From assembly GCF_900499075.1 (NCBI RefSeq), contig NZ_UIHC01000007.1, forward strand, positions 62,001 to 126,000: a stretch of DNA of 64,000 nucleotides, read 5' to 3'. Position numbers and translations under genes: made by a program. Shown piece by piece: positions 58,131-64,000 of the stretch. The DNA comes from Roseinatronobacter ekhonensis (GTDB lineage Bacteria > Pseudomonadota > Alphaproteobacteria > Rhodobacterales > Rhodobacteraceae). The stretch's first letter is position 1. Each line of letters opens with the position of its first letter. The notes beneath the pieces are model-generated. The model saw only the letters and a program-made list of their open reading frames with translations, ran no database searches and had not been told where the DNA came from.

Positions 58131-58160
58131 TAAGCCGATGAGACTACGCGATTCGGCTTA
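58131..58160. promoter_or_regulatory. Perfect 8-base inverted repeat upstream of the small unknown gene
   Basis: TAAGCCGA (58131-58138) and TCGGCTTA (58153-58160) are perfect complements separated by 14 bases, 29 bases before the start of the gene at 58102. It could be an operator or the hairpin at the end of eno mRNA; there is no T-run. A second palindrome GCGCATGCG/CGCATGCGC (58174-58203) lies closer to the eno stop. Confidence 0.35.
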
Positions 58161-58209
58161 ACAGAGGGTTTATGCGCATGCGCGGGACCACCCACGCATG
58201 CGCCAAAGG

Positions 58210-59511
<1,302 letters not shown>

Positions 59512-59523
59512 TTATTGCGCCTG

Positions 59524-60411
59524 CTATACCTGTCCTGTGCCCACAAGGGAAGGGCGGCGGGTTTCGCGCCACAGGGTAAACAGGCCCGCTGCCACAATGA
59601 TCGCGGCACCCAGATAGGTCAGGGTGTCGGGGCGTTCGCCAAACACGGTGAGCGCGACGACCAGCGCAAAGACCATGCGGGTATAGCGAAACGGGGTCAC
59701 GACTGGAATCTCACCCACCCGCATGGCGGCAACCACCATGTAGTAGGCGACCACACCGACCACGAGTGTGCAGGCCAGCAAGGCCAGTTGCACGCTGTCG
59801 GGCACCATGGGGCGGCTGCCCATCGCGATCATCATCAAGATACCTGTCGGGGCCATCAGGCCAAAGGCCCATGCAGACATCTGGAAACCCGAAATGCGCG
59901 CGGGGGCGGCACGGGTTGCCAGATCGCGGGTGGCCAGCCCCAGAACGCCGATCACCGCCCAGATTGAGGCTGGCTCGAACCCTGCCATCCCCGGTCGCAC
60001 GATAAGCATCACGCCGAACAGCCCTGCCAGAATTGCCATCCAGCGGCGCCAGCCGACCTGTGCGCCCAGGAAAAGCGCCGCGCCAAGGGTGACGACCAGG
60101 GGTGTCGCCTGCAAGATTGCCGATGCGGTCGAGAGGCTGGCCAGCACAAAACCCAGCACGAAACCCACTGTGCCCACCACTTCGCCGATATTGCGGATGA
60201 TCATACCGCGGCTGGCCATGTCTGCTGAAAAAAGGGCTTGCCCTTTCGCCTTGGCGAAGAGGCCGAAAACCACTGCCCCGCTTGCGCCCAGCATGACAAG
60301 GATTTGTCCGATCGGGATTGCACCGGACAAAAGCTTGATGAACATGTCCTCTAACGCGAACCCGGCCATGGCGAGGGTCATCAGCAGCGCGCCGCGCAGG
60401 TTGTCGGACAT
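59524..60411 (-). CDS. DMT superfamily (EamA) transporter
   Basis: 295 residues with ten hydrophobic helices in two EamA repeats; each repeat has the characteristic Pro/Gly-rich helix (ASILQATPLVVTLGAALFLG and VVTPFRYTRMVFALVVALTVFGE). Members export metabolites such as amino acids or import others; substrate unknown. Start ATG 60411 at the standard position MSDNLRGALLMTLAMAGFA. Confidence 0.9.
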   Translation of the reverse strand: MSDNLRGALLMTLAMAGFALEDMFIKLLSGAIPIGQILVMLGASGAVVFGLFAKAKGQALFSADMASRGMIIRNIGEVVGTVGFVLGFVLASLSTASAILQATPLVVTLGAALFLGAQVGWRRWMAILAGLFGVMLIVRPGMAGFEPASIWAVIGVLGLATRDLATRAAPARISGFQMSAWAFGLMAPTGILMMIAMGSRPMVPDSVQLALLACTLVVGVVAYYMVVAAMRVGEIPVVTPFRYTRMVFALVVALTVFGERPDTLTYLGAAIIVAAGLFTLWRETRRPSLVGTGQV

Positions 60412-60473
60412 GGGTTAATCTTTCACAGGTTAAGTTTGCACCAAGTGCTACACAAGCCGCCCGCGGGTGCAAA

Positions 60474-60505
60474 GCAAAAAGCGCGCCCGGACGGGGCGCG
60501 CTTTT
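60474..60505 (-). terminator. Terminator of the petABC operon
   Basis: On the minus strand AAAAGCGCGCCC and GGGCGCGCTTTT form a 12-base-pair stem around a five-base loop and run into TTTTTGC. It lies 23 bases after the petC stop, before the DMT gene. Confidence 0.88.
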
Positions 60506-60527
60506 CCAGTGGTCCGTTTTGTGCGGA

Positions 60528-61316
60528 TCATTCTTCTTTGGCAGCCCGTTTGATGGGGGCCCAAAGCTGTTTGTTGGTCAGGTACAGCAGTGCTGCCAGC
60601 ACGGACAGGAAGATCACGCCGACAAAGCCTGCCTGCTTGCGTTCGACCATCTTTGGTTCTGCGGTCCACATCAGGAATGCTGCGACGTCCTTGGCCTGCT
60701 GCTCTTTGGTTGCGGGCGTGCCGTCGGCGTATTCCACGCCATCTTCCCACAGCACAGGGGCCATGGATACCCAGCTTGCCGAGGCTTCGTTGTAGTAGAA
60801 CATCGACCCGGCTTCGAACTTTTCTTCGCCGTTGAAGCCATTGACGAAGGACGCAACGTATTCAGCGCCGCCCATGCCGTTCATAAGCTGGTTGATACCC
60901 AGGCCGTAGGGGCCCGAGAAGCCGACGCGTGATTTTGCCATCAGGCTCAGATCGGGCGCGCCCTCGAATTGCGATTCGGGGAAATGGTCAGGACCGGCGG
61001 CCACGCGCCAGTCGCGCAGCTCTGGATCCCAGATTTCATACATCTCCGCGTAGGCGCGCATCTGGTCGTCAGGCAGTTCGGGACCATTCGGATCGCTCAG
61101 CGTGCGAAACGCGACCTTGTCCAACCCGTGGCAGGACGCGCAAACCTCGGTGTAAACCTGCAACCCGCGCTGAAGCTGGTTGCGGTCATACGTGCCGAAC
61201 GGCCCTTCGAACGAGAAGTCGTAGTCGATGATCTTGCCGGTTTCTCCGGCCGCGAGGTCCGGAGAGGAGGCGAGCATGGCTGCCGTTATCGTGGAAACGG
61301 CGAGTTTCTTGAACAT
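60528..61316 (-). CDS. petC: Cytochrome c1 of the bc1 complex
   Basis: 262 residues. Signal peptide ([24 protein letters not shown]), heme motif CASCH at 59-63, the axial Met region near [21 protein letters not shown], and a C-terminal membrane anchor ([19 protein letters not shown]). It passes electrons from the Rieske protein to soluble or membrane-bound cytochrome c. Third gene of petABC, 23 bases after petB. Confidence 0.95.
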   Translation of the reverse strand: MFKKLAVSTITAAMLASSPDLAAGETGKIIDYDFSFEGPFGTYDRNQLQRGLQVYTEVCASCHGLDKVAFRTLSDPNGPELPDDQMRAYAEMYEIWDPELRDWRVAAGPDHFPESQFEGAPDLSLMAKSRVGFSGPYGLGINQLMNGMGGAEYVASFVNGFNGEEKFEAGSMFYYNEASASWVSMAPVLWEDGVEYADGTPATKEQQAKDVAAFLMWTAEPKMVERKQAGFVGVIFLSVLAALLYLTNKQLWAPIKRAAKEE

Positions 61317-61339
61317 TCTATCTCTCCAATTTCCGTCTG

Positions 61340-62692
61340 TTATTCGGCCGGAACCGGTTCGGGCGATGGGCCTTTGCCGCCACCGGATTTCTTCTTCAGC
61401 GACGCTTTGAAGTCCTCCTCGATGGTTGCGGGCTGCGGCAGCGGCTTCTCTATCACGCCCAAGATGGGCAGGATGACAAGGAAGTAGCCGAACCAATAGG
61501 CCGACCCGATGAGCGAGATCGTGCCGTAGATGCCTTCTGCCGGCATGGCGCCTGCCCACATCAGCACGAAGAAATCGACCACCAGCAGCCAGAACCACCA
61601 TTTGAACATGGGACGGTAGCGGCCAGAGCGCACATTCGAAGTGTCGAGCCACGGCACCAGCGCCATCACGAAGATGGAGCCGAACATCGCCAACACGCCG
61701 AAGAATTTCGCGTCAATGATCCCGAAGGACAGCCATTCCACGGCCATCACCACCCAAACGTCAGAGGTAAAGGCGCGCAGGATCGCGTAGAAGGGCAGGA
61801 AATACCATTCCGGCACGATGTGCGACGGCGTGACCAGCGGGTTCGCTTCGATGTAGTTGTCCGGGTGGCCCAAGAATTGCGGCATGAAGCCGACCAGAGC
61901 CCAGAACAACGCAAAGATGACGACAAGCGCGAACAGGTCCTTGATAACGAAATATGGCCAGAACGGCAGCGTGTCTTTTTCTGCTTCTTCCTTGGACGAG
62001 CGACGAACATCGACACCGGTCGGGTTGTTGTTGCCCGTGGTGTGGAACGCCCAGATATGCAGGATCGACAGGCCAAGGATCACGAAAGGCAGCAGATAGT
62101 GCAGGCTGAAGAAGCGCGTCAGCGTGGCGTTGCCCACCGCTGGCCCGCCCAGAAGCCATGTTTGCAGCATCTCGCCGATGCCGGGGATCGCGCCGAACAG
62201 GCCGGTGATGACGGTGGCACCCCAGAAGGACATCTGGCCCCAGGGCAGAACGTAGCCCATGAACGCGGTCGCCATCATCGCGAGATAGATGAACATACCG
62301 ATGATCCACGTCACTTCGCGCGGGGATTTGTAGCTGCCGTAATACAGGCCGCGGAAAATGTGGATATACACCGCCGCGAAGAACAGCATCGCGCCGTTCT
62401 GGTGCAGGTAGCGCAGCATAAAGCCACCGTTCACGTTGCGCATGATGTGCTCAACGCTGGCAAAGGCCAAATCGGCATCCGGGGTGTAATGCATTACAAG
62501 CACGATGCCGGTCACGATCTGCAACACTAGGCAGGTCATCAGCACGATGCCCCAGATCCACATCCAGTTCAGGTTTTTTGGCGTGGGAATCTTGATCGTA
62601 TCGTAGAGCAGTCCAACAATGGGCAGACGCCGATGCATCCACTTCTCTGCGTTGCTGTTCGGCTCGTAATGGTCGTGTGGAATACCAGACAT
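61340..62692 (-). CDS. petB: Cytochrome b of the bc1 complex
   Basis: 450 residues with eight transmembrane helices. Heme-ligand His pairs lie in the segments [27 protein letters not shown] and [21 protein letters not shown], and the Qo-site PEWYF motif is in [14 protein letters not shown]. The C-terminal ~30-residue polar tail ([15 protein letters not shown]) is typical of Rhodobacter cytochrome b. Membrane quinol oxidation at Qo and reduction at Qi. Confidence 0.97.
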   Translation of the reverse strand: MSGIPHDHYEPNSNAEKWMHRRLPIVGLLYDTIKIPTPKNLNWMWIWGIVLMTCLVLQIVTGIVLVMHYTPDADLAFASVEHIMRNVNGGFMLRYLHQNGAMLFFAAVYIHIFRGLYYGSYKSPREVTWIIGMFIYLAMMATAFMGYVLPWGQMSFWGATVITGLFGAIPGIGEMLQTWLLGGPAVGNATLTRFFSLHYLLPFVILGLSILHIWAFHTTGNNNPTGVDVRRSSKEEAEKDTLPFWPYFVIKDLFALVVIFALFWALVGFMPQFLGHPDNYIEANPLVTPSHIVPEWYFLPFYAILRAFTSDVWVVMAVEWLSFGIIDAKFFGVLAMFGSIFVMALVPWLDTSNVRSGRYRPMFKWWFWLLVVDFFVLMWAGAMPAEGIYGTISLIGSAYWFGYFLVILPILGVIEKPLPQPATIEEDFKASLKKKSGGGKGPSPEPVPAE

Positions 62693-62704
62693 GTATTCTC
62701 TCCT

Positions 62705-63268
62705 TTAACCGAGCTGGATTGTGGTGTCGTCCACGAAGGTCGCAACCGGAATATGAAGGTTTTCGGGCGCTGGTCCGCGACGAATACGGCCTGCGGTGTC
62801 ATAGTGAGACCCGTGGCACGGGCAGAACCAGCCGCCGAAATCACCCGCACCATTGCCAAGCGGCACACAGCCCAGATGGGTGCAAACGCCGGTCATGACC
62901 AGCCATTCGCCCGCATCATCCATGGTGCGGTTCGCGTCGGATGCGTCGGTCCCCGGCTTGTTGGGGTTGCGCGACTGCTGGTCGATGGGAAGCTCGTCGG
63001 CAGGCACTTCGCGTCCGGCCGCGATTTCCTCTTCCGTGCGGCGACGGATGAAAACCGGCTTGCCAAGGAAGTTGACCGTAAGCTGGCTACCAGCATCAAG
63101 GCCGCCGACATCGACAAAGATCGACGACAAAGCCTGAACATCGGCCGACGGGTTCATCTGGTTGACCAGCGGCCATACGGCGGCACCTACTGTCACAGCA
63201 CCCGCACCGGCGGTTGCGTAATAGATGAAATCCCGACGGGTGCTTTCGTGGTCATCTGCGTGGGACAC
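62705..63268 (-). CDS. petA: Rieske iron-sulfur subunit of the bc1 complex
   Basis: 187 residues. A twin-arginine TM anchor ([20 protein letters not shown]) and the 2Fe-2S ligand motifs CTHLGC and CPCHGSHYD. The start is taken as GTG 63268 (MSHADDHES), eight bases after GGGAGA and matching homologues; ATG 63274 adds two residues. First gene of petABC; the 63275-63440 gap holds the promoter, with no gene. Confidence 0.95.
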   Translation of the reverse strand: MSHADDHESTRRDFIYYATAGAGAVTVGAAVWPLVNQMNPSADVQALSSIFVDVGGLDAGSQLTVNFLGKPVFIRRRTEEEIAAGREVPADELPIDQQSRNPNKPGTDASDANRTMDDAGEWLVMTGVCTHLGCVPLGNGAGDFGGWFCPCHGSHYDTAGRIRRGPAPENLHIPVATFVDDTTIQLG

Positions 63269-63440
63269 GAGCATTCTCCCTTTTCAATGGGTACGAGGGC
63301 TATAATTTCGGACAGGCCGCTGAAAGAAAAACGGCCCCTCGCGACTGCATTTAGCGGGGATTGGGTAGTGCGTCCAGCTTTGAAAGCGTGGAAAGGTGTC
63401 GCACTTGCACCGATTTTACCGCTTTTGGGGCAGGTTTTCG

Positions 63441-64000
63441 CTATCCGGGCGGTGTTGTGGCGGTCATGCTGTCACGCGCGGCGAAGCCGCCCTGCCATGC
63501 GGCCAGCACGGGCGCGGCATTTCGCCAGTCCCGCGCCCCCAGCCGAAAGTCGATATAGGCAAGCGCGCAGCCAAGTGCCATTTGTCCCATGCAAAGCGGT
63601 CCGGCCAGATACGCCATCCAGCGGTCTTCCAGCACGGCAATGCTGCGCGAGATCTTGGACCACTGGCCTTCGACGATTTCCGCCGAGCGGATCTGTTCCG
63701 CGCGCAGGCGCGATTCGTACATCATCTCCAATGCGGCATCCAGCATGCCATCCGCCGTTGCTTCCAGCGTGATGCAATCCCATTGGCGCGCCCCTTGCGG
63801 ATAAAAACGATCGCCTGCGAGCGCATCCAGATAGCGGCAGATGACCCGGCTGTCATATAGCGCGCCGCCGTCGGGACGCGTCAGAACGGGCACTTTGCCC
63901 AGCGGGTTCGCGGCCAATGGCACCGTGCCGGAATCCAGCGGTGTCCCAGAGGCGGGCACCAGTGCGATGCGGTCCAGCAGCCCAGCCTCGTGAGCCAACA
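63441..64000 (-). CDS. Glutathione S-transferase family protein, 5' end outside window
   Basis: 186 residues are visible, starting inside the thioredoxin-like domain (LAHEAGLLDRIALVP, then NPLGKVPVLTRPDGGALYDSRVICRYLD) and including the complete C-terminal helical domain ending at TAG 63441. The TTG at 63998 is not a credible start, as GSTs have about 20 residues before LAHEAGL. The substrate is unknown. It is downstream of, and convergent with nothing; it points leftward toward petA. Confidence 0.9.
   Translation of the reverse strand, partial: LAHEAGLLDRIALVPASGTPLDSGTVPLAANPLGKVPVLTRPDGGALYDSRVICRYLDALAGDRFYPQGARQWDCITLEATADGMLDAALEMMYESRLRAEQIRSAEIVEGQWSKISRSIAVLEDRWMAYLAGPLCMGQMALGCALAYIDFRLGARDWRNAAPVLAAWQGGFAARDSMTATTPPG

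Overview
The window is a high-GC alphaproteobacterial chromosome segment, almost certainly from the order Rhodobacterales (Rhodobacteraceae / Roseobacter group). The evidence is the origin-flanking gene order (secB, dnaQ, coaE, aroE, maf, then hemJ, rho, mnmE, mnmG, rsmG, parA, parB), a Rhodobacter-type trimeric porin, a membrane-anchored cytochrome cy, a petABC bc1 operon, a DMSP lyase of the DddL family, and DUF1467/DUF3572/DUF3576 proteins. The genus cannot be fixed from the sequence alone. No transposon, prophage, rRNA operon or CRISPR array was seen; this is mostly core chromosome.

Layout. 0-3.0 kb: the end of secB, then a leftward overlapping cluster dnaQ-coaE-aroE-maf. 3.0-3.4 kb: an AT-rich gene-free gap with DnaA-box-like 9-mers, proposed as the replication origin. 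3.4-10.7 kb: a rightward cluster hemJ-rho-mnmE-mnmG-rsmG-parA-parB with two perfect parS sites and one degenerate one. 10.7-15.1 kb: hemW, rdgB and rph leftward, hrcA and grpE rightward. 15.2-20.1 kb: a complete urease operon ureDABCEFG, meeting a PleD-type diguanylate cyclase head-on. 21.5-28.4 kb: mixed housekeeping (DUF3572, aspS, a response regulator, methylmalonyl-CoA epimerase, nitroreductase, a ribokinase-like kinase, exported MsrA). 28.5-34.0 kb: a GST gene broken by an amber codon, then holA, lptE, leuS (with an unusual lower-GC insert) and a DUF3576 lipoprotein.

34.2-39.6 kb: a highly expressed porin, a truncated porin copy behind it, a YggS-type PLP protein, and the thiamine transporter thiBPQ under a TPP riboswitch. 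39.7-42.4 kb: aroC and pheA convergent on a long inverted repeat, then cytochrome cy. 42.6-49.5 kb: the peptide ABC transporter yejABEF and a glycosyltransferase. 49.5-51.6 kb: dddL, rpmJ (single-cysteine form), tRNA-Val(GAC) and an N-formylglutamate amidohydrolase. 51.6-64 kb: a CPA1 Na+/H+ antiporter with a cyclic-nucleotide-binding tail, hemF, pnp, a small unknown protein, eno, a DMT transporter, the bc1 complex operon petABC, and the start-less end of another GST.

How the parts connect: genes on the two sides of the proposed origin mostly point away from it, and parS sites lie 0.5-5 kb from it next to parAB, so the first 11 kb looks like a compact replication/segregation locus. Heme supply (hemJ, hemW, hemF) and respiratory heme proteins (cytochrome cy, bc1) are scattered along the window. 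Urease, DMSP lyase, peptide uptake and thiamine uptake fit a marine or saline heterotroph that scavenges organic nitrogen, sulfur and vitamins; that ecological reading is inference.
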